Below are positions 1-6,251 of a DNA stretch of 8,300 nt, one piece after another. The stretch is taken from NCBI GenBank assembly GCA_015489265.1, contig WFZY01000129.1, positions 1 through 8,300 on the forward strand. The letters run 5' to 3'. The position numbers were made by a program, and so were the translations under genes. Every line of letters starts with the position of its first letter. Position 1 is the first letter of the stretch. The notes beneath the pieces were generated by a model, which had not been told where the DNA came from, did not search any database, and worked only from the letters and a program-made list of their open reading frames with translations. Source of the stretch: Flavobacteriaceae bacterium. GTDB lineage: Bacteria; Bacteroidota; Bacteroidia; Flavobacteriales; Flavobacteriaceae.

Positions 1-1
1 T

Positions 2-664
2 TTAAACAATCGCATTATTTTGGTCTTCTACGACTTTGTCAATTTCCGTTTGGTAAGAAGTTTTTTGTTTCGTGCCGAAAATTCTTTTATTGAATAAAAT
101 CAAAATAGCAACTCCAATAGTTATGGCACTATCGGCAAGATTAAAAACCGGTTCGAAAAAAGTGAAGTGTTTACCACCGAGTAACGGAAAACCTTGTGGA
201 AAGTGAATATCAAAAAGCGGAAAATAAAACATATCGACCACCCGCCCTTGAAACCATGGTGCATAGCCACCGTTTTCGGGTAAAAATTGTGCAACATGAT
301 GAAAACTGTCTGAAAACAAGCGTCCGTAAAAAACCGAGTCTAATATATTTCCGATAGCACCGGCTAAAATCAAACTGATGGCTACAATTAATAACTTAGA
401 TTCTTTCTTTTTGATGCTGGTGTAGAGCCAATAAAATATCCCGCCAATAGCCAATAAACGAAAGCCGGTCAAGAATAATTTACCGGTGGTTCCGCCAAAT
501 TCGGTGCCGAATGCCATACCGTTATTTTCGACAAAATAAATTTTGAACCAATCAAAAACCGTCACGTATTCGCCTAGTAGAAAATGGGTTTTGACATAGA
601 TTTTAATGGCTTGGTCTAAAACCAAAACAGCTAAAACCAGCCATAAAGATTTTTTTAAATTCAT
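2..664 (-). CDS. lspA: Lipoprotein signal peptidase (signal peptidase II)
   Basis: This inner-membrane aspartyl protease cleaves the signal peptide of diacylglyceryl-modified prolipoproteins. From the ATG at 664 it is 220 aa with about four membrane segments (roughly 5-25, 63-82, 88-107 and 178-193). Family motifs seen are LDQAIK (16-21), ENNGMAFG (46-53), GNILD (105-109), GRVVD (140-144) and FNLAD (174-178). By family knowledge the catalytic aspartates are D144 and D178. The stretches between GNILD, VVD and NLAD are longer than in proteobacterial LspA (35 and 34 residues against about 9 and 19), and Ser replaces the usual Arg after D109. I recall both traits from other Bacteroidota. An in-frame ATG at 700 would overlap the upstream gene by about 30 nt, so I prefer 664, which lies 4 nt after the DksA-like stop. 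The two genes are almost certainly co-transcribed. Confidence 0.96.
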   Translation of the reverse strand: MNLKKSLWLVLAVLVLDQAIKIYVKTHFLLGEYVTVFDWFKIYFVENNGMAFGTEFGGTTGKLFLTGFRLLAIGGIFYWLYTSIKKKESKLLIVAISLILAGAIGNILDSVFYGRLFSDSFHHVAQFLPENGGYAPWFQGRVVDMFYFPLFDIHFPQGFPLLGGKHFTFFEPVFNLADSAITIGVAILILFNKRIFGTKQKTSYQTEIDKVVEDQNNAIV

Positions 665-668
665 AGAT

Positions 669-1040
669 TTATTTCGTATCCTGACGGTTCTTAGCTTCAA
701 TACTCAAGGTTGCATGCGGCACTGCCATCAAGCGTTTTTTGCTGATGAGTTTACCGGTTTCGCGACAAATACCATAGGTTTTGTTTTCAATACGAATTAA
801 TGCATTTTCCAAATCACGTACAAAACGTTCCAAGCGCCCGATAAGCTTCAAATTAGATTCTTTAGAGTAAGTTGATGCACTGTCTTCAAAGGTAACAATT
901 TTGGTTTGCGTCATATCGTGGTTATCCAACAATGAACGCAGGACTTCTATATCTTTACGGGCTTGTGTCAATTTTTGATTGATCAATTCTTTAAATTCTT
1001 GTAATTCTTCGTCAGAATATCTCTTTTTTTCTTCGCTCAT
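669..1040 (-). CDS. DksA/TraR-family protein with degenerate zinc finger
   Basis: The product is a 123-aa cytoplasmic protein. It has an N-terminal charged helical region (about 8-40, likely coiled coil), a middle segment rich in acidic and polar residues, and a C-terminal zinc-finger-like domain (about 85-118, YGICRETGKLI then VPHATLSIEAK). The family (DksA, TraR, YocK) binds the secondary channel of RNA polymerase and tunes transcription, often with ppGpp. Canonical members have a four-Cys zinc site. Here only C92 remains, with Thr, Pro and His near the other positions, so zinc binding is doubtful. From memory, this one-Cys form is normal in Flavobacteriia, so it is probably not damage. In related genomes the gene commonly sits between ileS and lspA. 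Here lspA follows, but the gene before it is proS, across a long gap. The exact role in this lineage is inferred. Confidence 0.9.
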   Translation of the reverse strand: MSEEKKRYSDEELQEFKELINQKLTQARKDIEVLRSLLDNHDMTQTKIVTFEDSASTYSKESNLKLIGRLERFVRDLENALIRIENKTYGICRETGKLISKKRLMAVPHATLSIEAKNRQDTK

Positions 1041-1086
1041 AATTCAACTTTTTATTGGTTTAATTATTTAATTTTCTATTTTTTTG

Positions 1087-1094
1087 CAAATTTA
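1087..1094 (-). promoter_or_regulatory. Putative -7 box of the dksA-like/lspA unit
   Basis: The minus strand reads TAAATTTG, an exact match to the Bacteroidota -7 consensus TAnnTTTG, about 47 nt upstream of the ATG at 1040. I see no TTG (-33) element at the usual spacing, so this rests on one box and position alone. Confidence 0.35.
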
Positions 1095-1180
1095 GTAATT
1101 ATTGATAATATGGTTATTTGATGCATTGAGGAAATGAGAAATTTATGCTGCTTTATTGACTATTTGGCTTTTTTATGATT

Positions 1181-1230
1181 ATTTATTACTTCATACAATA
1201 TTGCTGCTTTTAATCTGAGGAATTGAGGAA
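1181..1230 (-). repeat. CCTCA-octamer dispersed repeat, copy A
   Basis: On the minus strand this copy begins with two octamers, CCTCAATT and CCTCAGAT. An AAGCAGCAAT segment and then GTATGAAGTAATAAAT follow. Over the first 31 positions it matches copy B (7280-7330) at 24 and copy C (7371-7401) at 26. It also shares the downstream TATGAAG-AAT segment with copy B. Function unknown; it lies downstream of proS, in the same orientation as proS. Confidence 0.6.
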
Positions 1231-1283
1231 CCGTCTCGTTTCATTTTTTGAACTCCGACCCTTGTCAGGACACGCGCATAAGG

Positions 1284-1325
1284 CACATAAGTTTATTTAT
1301 GTTTTTTCTTTTGTATTCTTATGTG
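1284..1325. repeat. Inverted repeat with CACATAAG arms (copy 1)
   Basis: Perfect 8-bp arms CACATAAG (1284-1291) and CTTATGTG (1318-1325) flank a 26-nt T-rich spacer. In the proS direction the element reads AAAACCACATAAG at its start. This is the same 13-base string that opens the hairpin after the gene ending at 7040. It may be a 3'-end or terminator-like element about 160 nt past the proS stop. Confidence 0.5.
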
Positions 1326-1349
1326 GTTTTAATTTTCGATTATTTACTA

Positions 1350-1372
1350 TCCCGTTTCCTTCATCAACGGGA
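1350..1372. repeat. Small inverted repeat downstream of proS
   Basis: Arms TCCCGT (1350-1355) and ACGGGA (1367-1372) are separated by 11 nt and could form a 6-bp hairpin. There is no clear T-tract on either side, so a terminator role for proS is only possible. Confidence 0.35.
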
Positions 1373-1486
1373 CGTCACTTCGTTCCGCTTGCTACTTGTT
1401 ACTAATTTGAACTTTATAGTACCTATCTCATTTCATCAATTTATCCTTTCTTTATCCTACTAATTTCTTACAAAAACATGACATTA

Positions 1487-2962
1487 TCAATAAGCTTTGG
1501 CAAACAGCACACGTTGTTTAGACGGCTTACCGGTTAACATATCTTTGCCTTCTTCCGGTTGATTATCCAAAGGAATACAACGAATGGTCGCTTTGGTCAA
1601 TTCTTTGATTTTTTCTTCGGTTTCGGCTGTGCCGTCCCAGTGTGCTGCAATAAAACCGCCTTTTTGTTCTAAAACCTTTTTAAATTCTTCAAAATCATCC
1701 ACTTTGGTAATATGTGAATCACGATAAGTGGCGGCTTTATTAAACAGATTATCTTGTATCTCGTTTAATAGTTTTTCAATATATTCGTCAACATTATCCA
1801 TTGGAACCACTTCTTTAGTCAAAGTATCACGACGAGCGACTTCTACGGTGCCGTTTTCCAAGTCGCGCGGTCCTATTGCCAAACGTACCGGCACGCCTTT
1901 GAGTTCATATTCGTTAAATTTCCAACCGGGTTTGTAATTGTCACTGTCATCATATTTGACGCTAATCCCTTTGGCTTTCAGTTTGTTGACTATTTCATCA
2001 ACTTTGGCAGTAATACCTTCCAGTTGTTCGGCTTTGCGATAAATAGGAATAATCACGACTTGAACCGGTGCTAATTTTGGTGGTAAGACCAAGCCGTTAT
2101 CATCGGAATGCGTCATAATCAAAGCTCCCATCAATCGTGTTGAAACACCCCATGATGTCGCCCACACATATTCGAGCTTGCCTTGTTTAGATAAAAACTT
2201 GACATCAAATGCCTTAGCAAAATTTTGACCTAAAAAGTGTGAAGTGCCCGATTGCAAAGCTTTACCGTCTTGCATCAGCGCTTCAATGGTATAAGTATCT
2301 TCGGCACCGGCAAAACGTTCCGATTCACTTTTAACCCCTTTGATTACCGGCATTGCCATAAAATCTTGTGCAAAATCGGCATAAACATTAATCATTTGTT
2401 GCGCTTCGGCGACTGCTTCTTCCCGGGTTTCGTGAGCCGTATGACCTTCTTGCCACAAAAATTCCGCTGTTCGTAAAAACAAACGCGTACGCATTTCCCA
2501 ACGCATCACATTTGCCCATTGGTTGACCAAAATAGGCAAGTCACGATATGATTGAATCCAGCGTTTATAAGTATCCCAAATAATAGTTTCGGAAGTAGGT
2601 CGAATAATCAACTCTTCTTCCAATTTGGCAGCCGGATCTACTTCAATGCCTTTGCCGTCAGGCGTGGTACGTAAGCGGTAATGCGTTACCACAGCTGCTT
2701 CTTTGGCAAAACCATCCACGTGTTTGGCTTCCTTGCTAAAATAGGATTTGGGTATCAAAAGTGGAAAATACGCATTTTGATGTCCGGTTTCTTTAAACAT
2801 TTTATCGAGTTGGGCTTGCATTTTTTCCCAAATAGCATATCCATAGGGCTTGATCACCATCATGCCGCGAATGCCGGAATTTTCGGCTAAGCCGGCTTTT
2901 ACGACTAATTCGTTATACCACTTGGAATAATCTTCACTTCGTTTGGTCAGTTTTTTACTCAT
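1487..2962 (-). CDS. proS: Prolyl-tRNA synthetase, short (archaeal/eukaryote-like) form
   Basis: This class II aminoacyl-tRNA synthetase charges tRNA-Pro with proline in the cytoplasm. Its 491 aa fit the short form, which lacks the editing insertion of the E. coli type. Visible landmarks are YFPLLIP (65-71), RPTSET (121-126), a motif 2 region from R154 to H177 with RWEMRTR and EGHTAH, TSHFLGQNF (240-248), and a motif 3 region around GVSTRLMGALIMTHSDD (272-288). An anticodon-binding domain follows (about 298-400), then the C-terminal domain ending in the family-typical AKAY. The C-terminal domain is a zinc module in several homologues. Here it has one Cys (C462) and GKDMLTGKP where others have Cys, so the metal site looks lost. 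The ATG at 2962 gives a normal N-terminus. The gene stands alone, divergent from the lipoprotein gene. Confidence 0.98.
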   Translation of the reverse strand: MSKKLTKRSEDYSKWYNELVVKAGLAENSGIRGMMVIKPYGYAIWEKMQAQLDKMFKETGHQNAYFPLLIPKSYFSKEAKHVDGFAKEAAVVTHYRLRTTPDGKGIEVDPAAKLEEELIIRPTSETIIWDTYKRWIQSYRDLPILVNQWANVMRWEMRTRLFLRTAEFLWQEGHTAHETREEAVAEAQQMINVYADFAQDFMAMPVIKGVKSESERFAGAEDTYTIEALMQDGKALQSGTSHFLGQNFAKAFDVKFLSKQGKLEYVWATSWGVSTRLMGALIMTHSDDNGLVLPPKLAPVQVVIIPIYRKAEQLEGITAKVDEIVNKLKAKGISVKYDDSDNYKPGWKFNEYELKGVPVRLAIGPRDLENGTVEVARRDTLTKEVVPMDNVDEYIEKLLNEIQDNLFNKAATYRDSHITKVDDFEEFKKVLEQKGGFIAAHWDGTAETEEKIKELTKATIRCIPLDNQPEEGKDMLTGKPSKQRVLFAKAY

Positions 2963-3020
2963 TTTCAGAATTTTGGTATAATTATTGTGTTAATAAAAAT
3001 ATAAAATTGTCTTTGCCGAC

Positions 3021-3108
3021 AGAATTATACCGATGATGAATTCAATATAGTGCAATTTTATATTTATACATTGAACTATTTTTGTTCTGTTTCGGTATAA
3101 ACAATTCT
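3021..3108. repeat. Imperfect inverted repeat in the proS leader/promoter region
   Basis: The left arm (3021-3033) reads AGAATTATACCGA. The reverse complement of the right arm (3092-3108) reads AGAATTGTTTATACCGA, so the arms are identical apart from four extra bases, with a perfect 9-bp core TTATACCGA/TCGGTATAA. The spacer is 58 nt and contains a smaller GAAC-N7-GTTC repeat (3073-3087). It could be paired operator sites or an mRNA leader structure. Confidence 0.5.
3077..3084 (+). promoter_or_regulatory. Candidate -7 box for the lipoprotein gene
   Basis: TATTTTTG matches the TAnnTTTG consensus exactly on the plus strand and would give a leader of about 115 nt. No TTG sits at the expected -33 distance, and such a string arises easily in AT-rich DNA. 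Confidence 0.25.
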
Positions 3109-3160
3109 AAAAATACAAATAGTCTGATACTATTTAATATTAAGAATTGAAATTATTTTG

Positions 3161-3168
3161 CAAAGCTA
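3161..3168 (-). promoter_or_regulatory. Candidate -7 box for proS
   Basis: The minus strand reads TAGCTTTG, an exact TAnnTTTG match. If used, the proS transcript would have a leader of about 190 nt that includes the whole 3021-3108 inverted repeat. No -33 TTG is visible at normal spacing. Confidence 0.25.
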
Positions 3169-3206
3169 ATTATTTTTATTAAATTTAACTTTAAAAATTT
3201 TGTTTT

Positions 3207-4598
3207 ATGAAAACAACCGCCATTTTTCGATATTTCTATACCGGGCTACTGATTCCGGCACTGCTCTTACTCATGTCATCATGTGATAGTTATTATAATG
3301 TATCGGCTTCGGACGGTATTTATGACGATAGTCCGGCCGAATCTGCCGTTACTCAAGCACAACCGGTTCAAAAAGTAGTTGAAAAGAAAACGGTTGTAGT
3401 CAAAGAAAAACCGGCAAGACAAGCTGATAATTCTTCTAATTCAAACACATTTTATGAAGAATATTTTAAAAATAAAGCCCAATTGTATGATGAAATTACC
3501 GATGATGATATTGTAACCGGTGATGACGATTACTATTACGATGATAATGCCAATGATAATTATGATGATAATGACAATGACTATTATGTAACCAAAAAGG
3601 AAGTTTACATACATAATTATTATTATGATGATCCGTTCTATTGCGATCCATGGTATTACAGACCTTATTATTATCGCCCTTATTGGTCCGGCTTACATAT
3701 TTACGTAGGTGCAGGCGTGTTCTTTAATTGGGGACCCACTTGGTACGACCCGTTTTATTATGACCCTTATACTTATTGGGGATATTATCCGAGTTACTAC
3801 AGTTATTACGGCGGTTATTATGGTGGTTACTACGGTTATAACAATTACTACTACGGACCTTACAACAACTATTATTACCGAAACAGACGTAGTTTTGTGC
3901 GCGGCAGACGCAACTTTTACTCTAGACACAATACCAGAAACGCTTTGGCATCTCGTCGTAACCGAACCGGTAGAATTTCCCGTAGTAGCTTATCTACAGA
4001 CAGAACCGGTAGAACCATACGTAATACTCGTACCGGTAGAATCAATAGAACCGGTCGTGCAACAAGAAGCATAGACAGGGTTGGTAGAAATGATAGAAGC
4101 GGTAGAACCATAAGAAATACCCGTACCGGAAGAATTGATAGAACAAACAGAAGCGGCAGAACCAACAGAATAGACAGAACCGGTAGAAATACGAGAAATA
4201 TTCGTACCGGACGTCAAACACATTCAACCCGAACCGGTCGTGTAAGAACAACCGGAAGCGGCAGAACAAATCGTAGTTCATATACCTCGAGATATAACAG
4301 GGTGGAACGCCAAACCATGCGTAGCGGACGCAGTCATACTAATCGCAATACCGGAAATACACGAAGTACCACAACGCGTTCCTATCGCTCAAGTTCAGCA
4401 CTAAGTAACCGATCTTATCATAGCAGTTCGTCATCTGTAAGACGTCATACAAGCTCACAAAGTCGCCCGACTAGAATTTCCCGTCCGGCTCGTTCAACAA
4501 GAAGTTATTCGTCAGGTCGTTCTTTCTCATCGGGTCGCAGTTACTCATCGGGGCGTTCGTCAAGTCGTCATTCGTCTTATTCCGGTAGAAGACGTTAA
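3207..4598 (+). CDS. Lipoprotein with acidic, Tyr-rich and Arg-rich blocks; function unknown
   Basis: The product is 463 aa. A hydrophobic N-terminus ends in LLLLMSSC, with C26 the likely lipidated cysteine, so it should be an envelope lipoprotein processed by LspA. After a linker (about 27-97), an Asp/Asn-rich acidic stretch (98-126) leads into a Tyr-rich block with 35 Tyr in residues 131-230 (motifs such as YYRPYYYRPYW and YYGGYYGGYYG). The C-terminal tail (225-463) has 66 Arg and no Lys. It is built from RTGR, RSGR, NTRTGR and, near the end, SSGRS units. A 31-residue unit containing D-R-[TS]-GRTIRNTRTGRI occurs twice (from 265 and 296). I know similar Tyr-rich proteins from Flavobacteriia, sometimes labelled vitellogenin-like, which is a composition artefact. 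No enzyme motif is visible. Surface binding or adhesion is only inference. The single long, intact frame supports it being real. Confidence 0.88.
   Translation: MKTTAIFRYFYTGLLIPALLLLMSSCDSYYNVSASDGIYDDSPAESAVTQAQPVQKVVEKKTVVVKEKPARQADNSSNSNTFYEEYFKNKAQLYDEITDDDIVTGDDDYYYDDNANDNYDDNDNDYYVTKKEVYIHNYYYDDPFYCDPWYYRPYYYRPYWSGLHIYVGAGVFFNWGPTWYDPFYYDPYTYWGYYPSYYSYYGGYYGGYYGYNNYYYGPYNNYYYRNRRSFVRGRRNFYSRHNTRNALASRRNRTGRISRSSLSTDRTGRTIRNTRTGRINRTGRATRSIDRVGRNDRSGRTIRNTRTGRIDRTNRSGRTNRIDRTGRNTRNIRTGRQTHSTRTGRVRTTGSGRTNRSSYTSRYNRVERQTMRSGRSHTNRNTGNTRSTTTRSYRSSSALSNRSYHSSSSSVRRHTSSQSRPTRISRPARSTRSYSSGRSFSSGRSYSSGRSSSRHSSYSGRRR
4003..4143 (+). repeat. In-frame 48-bp duplication within the Arg-rich tail
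   Basis: Units at 4003-4050 and 4096-4143 are closely similar over 48 nt and lie 93 nt (31 codons) apart in the same frame. Between and around them the shorter motif ACCGGTAGAA and variants (AGCGGTAGAA, ACCGGAAGAA) recur. The tail therefore seems to have grown by in-frame duplication. Confidence 0.75.
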
Positions 4599-4626
4599 AA
4601 TTTATAAAAAATCAAGTACCATTATC

Positions 4627-4651
4627 AACAACGCCCGAAAGGGCGTTTGTT
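4627..4651 (+). terminator. Hairpin with GAAA loop after the lipoprotein gene
   Basis: AACAACGCCC and GGGCGTTTGTT pair around a GAAA tetraloop, with one bulged base. It lies 28 nt after the stop codon at 4598 and before the OmpP1-like gene. The following T-run is short (TTTGTT, inside the stem), so it may be a weak intrinsic terminator or an mRNA-stabilising hairpin. Confidence 0.6.
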
Positions 4652-4697
4652 AAAAGGTGTCCAAATAAAAAAATTATTTCAAATTAAAACTATTTAT

Positions 4698-6224
4698 ATG
4701 AAATCCTTATATCTTCTTTTAAGCATTTTCTTTCTTTCTTTTAACATTAATGCCCAATCTTTTGAAGATGGTTGGCGTTATCAAAAAGATAACTTGACCG
4801 GTACCGCTCGTTTTATGGGTATGTCCGGAGCTTTTAGCTCGTTAGGTGGCGATTTGAGTGCTATCGGTTTGAATCCTGCAGGGGCTACTACTTTTACAAC
4901 CAACAGAGTTACAGGCACTTTATCTTTTTACAACACGAGCAATAAAGCAGACTATTTTAATCAAAATACACAGGCGGCATATACTTCTTTTGATGACCGT
5001 TTTGTAGGAATGGACCAAATCGGAGCAGTTTGGGTATTTCAATCGGATGTCAGTGATTGGAACAAAATTGCCATGAGTATCAACTATAATAAAGATGCCG
5101 AATACGGTAACTACTATAAAATAGCCGGTGTTAATGAAGCCGGCAATTCCGCTACCACTTATTTCGTAGAAAATGCTAACGGTATTCCATTATCCGACCT
5201 AAAATTGGTTGATGATTATACTGCCGATTATCAATGGTTAGGCGAAAACTATGATTATGGGGCACAACAAGCCTACTTGGGGTATCAATCTTATGTTATC
5301 AATCCGGTAGATCCCAATGATGACAATAATACCCAATATGTAGCGAATGCGGTTTATAATAAAGTTCGTCATCTCAATAAAATTACAAGTACAGGCGATA
5401 AATCACACATTGATTTTAGTATTGCCGGAACTTATCAAAAAAAATTACAATTAGGATTCTCTTTTACCGCCTATAGTATCGATTATTTAGAACACAATAG
5501 TATCGAAGAAAATAATTATGATGCTACTTCCGATTTACAATATTTAAAACTGCAAAACACTTTGCGTGTGGAAGGTTCGGGTCTCGGTATTAAGTTGGGA
5601 GCGATTTATAAAATTGCCCCCGGTACCAAATTGAGTTTGGCATATCACTCGCCCGAATGGCTGGAAATCAATGAATATATGAAACAATCCATACATACCG
5701 AAATGGGTAATGGCGATGTGTTTGATGTTCATCCGGATGTTGAAAACGAATTTGCCCCCTATAAAATCATTACACCGTCAAAATTTATAATTGGAGCTTC
5801 AAGTGTAATTAACAAAACCGCTGTTATATCGGTAGATTATACCTATCAAAATATGACCGATTTACATTTCAAAGAAAAAGATGCCGATGCCGATACGAGT
5901 TATTTTGACAGTTTAAATGATGAAATTGCCGCCACTATGCAGCCGGTGCATAAAATTAATGCCGGTGGCGAAATCAAATTAGACAAATTGTCATTACGAG
6001 CCGGTGGTTTTATGGCAACATCGCCGGTTAAAGCCAATAAAGACCTATATGCTTATAAGGGCTATTCGGCCGGAATGGGTTATAATTTCGGTAGTTTTGT
6101 ATTGGACTTTGCTTACCGGCACAGTTCCGGACAAATCTCAAAAAATGTTTTAACTTTACCCGATGCTGCCGTAGTCAACGATAATATCAACAAATATTTA
6201 ATAGGAATACGCTATAATTTTTAG
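4698..6224 (+). CDS. OmpP1/FadL-family outer-membrane transport protein
   Basis: The 508-aa protein has a signal peptide (1-20, ending FNINAQ). It is followed by the family's N-terminal signature, with TGTARFMGMSGAFSSLGGD (34-52) and NPAG (59-62). The rest alternates polar and aromatic residues as expected for a beta-barrel, and it ends YLIGIRYNF with a terminal Phe, the usual barrel-assembly signal. FadL/TodX relatives carry hydrophobic compounds such as long-chain fatty acids across the outer membrane; the substrate here cannot be read from sequence. The frame opens upstream at a TTG inside the terminator hairpin (4647), but the ATG at 4698 gives a proper signal peptide and is clearly better. 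The next gene begins 27 nt downstream and probably shares its transcript. No clear promoter box is seen between the hairpin and the start. Confidence 0.92.
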   Translation: MKSLYLLLSIFFLSFNINAQSFEDGWRYQKDNLTGTARFMGMSGAFSSLGGDLSAIGLNPAGATTFTTNRVTGTLSFYNTSNKADYFNQNTQAAYTSFDDRFVGMDQIGAVWVFQSDVSDWNKIAMSINYNKDAEYGNYYKIAGVNEAGNSATTYFVENANGIPLSDLKLVDDYTADYQWLGENYDYGAQQAYLGYQSYVINPVDPNDDNNTQYVANAVYNKVRHLNKITSTGDKSHIDFSIAGTYQKKLQLGFSFTAYSIDYLEHNSIEENNYDATSDLQYLKLQNTLRVEGSGLGIKLGAIYKIAPGTKLSLAYHSPEWLEINEYMKQSIHTEMGNGDVFDVHPDVENEFAPYKIITPSKFIIGASSVINKTAVISVDYTYQNMTDLHFKEKDADADTSYFDSLNDEIAATMQPVHKINAGGEIKLDKLSLRAGGFMATSPVKANKDLYAYKGYSAGMGYNFGSFVLDFAYRHSSGQISKNVLTLPDAAVVNDNINKYLIGIRYNF

Positions 6225-6251
6225 GACAAATTTTGATAAAACTTTAGATTG

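Larger units (their letters stand above)
1041..1486. other. Non-coding gap between proS 3' end and the dksA-like gene
   Basis: These 446 bp hold no credible gene; the short plus-strand reading frames here are low-complexity and resemble nothing I know. Read on the minus strand (away from proS), the gap holds in order: a small inverted repeat (1350-1372), a CACATAAG/CTTATGTG inverted repeat (1284-1325), an imperfect GAC-CCTT-GTC hairpin (about 1253-1270), a CCTCA-type repeat (1181-1230), a second run of CCTCA-like octamers (about 1115-1140), and a likely promoter for the dksA-like gene (1087-1094). The middle part resembles the gap at 7041-7475. Confidence 0.7.
2963..3206. promoter_or_regulatory. 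Divergent intergenic region between proS and the lipoprotein gene
   Basis: These 244 bp are AT-rich and non-coding and must hold promoters for both genes. The region contains a large imperfect inverted repeat (3021-3108), a plus-strand TATTTTTG at 3077-3084, a minus-strand TAGCTTTG at 3161-3168, and a 10-bp TTAATATTAA palindrome at 3134-3143. Neither gene start has a Shine-Dalgarno sequence; both are preceded by A/T runs, as is usual in Bacteroidota. Confidence 0.6.

Noticed and set aside
662..700. Upstream ATG at 700 as the lspA start
   Set aside because: It adds a basic 12-residue stretch and overlaps the DksA-like gene; the ATG at 664 gives the normal N-terminus.
1223..1463. Two short plus-strand frames in the gap downstream of proS
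   Set aside because: They overlap each other, run across inverted repeats and encode low-complexity peptides with no family likeness.
3021..3108. T-box riboswitch for proS
   Set aside because: No T-box core sequence or specifier arrangement is visible, and T-boxes are not expected in Bacteroidota.
3693..4281. Several reading frames on both strands inside the lipoprotein gene, rich in Val/Ile, Leu or Ser/Thr
   Set aside because: They are shadows of the Tyr- and Arg-rich coding repeats; their odd composition follows from the codons in the other frame and none has a plausible start context.
3207..4598. Vitellogenin-like or RNA-binding (RGG-type) protein
   Set aside because: Likeness is compositional only, and the lipoprotein signal places the product outside the cytoplasm.
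4647..4697. TTG at 4647 as the start of the OmpP1-like protein
   Set aside because: It lies inside the hairpin and would bury the signal peptide behind 17 extra residues.
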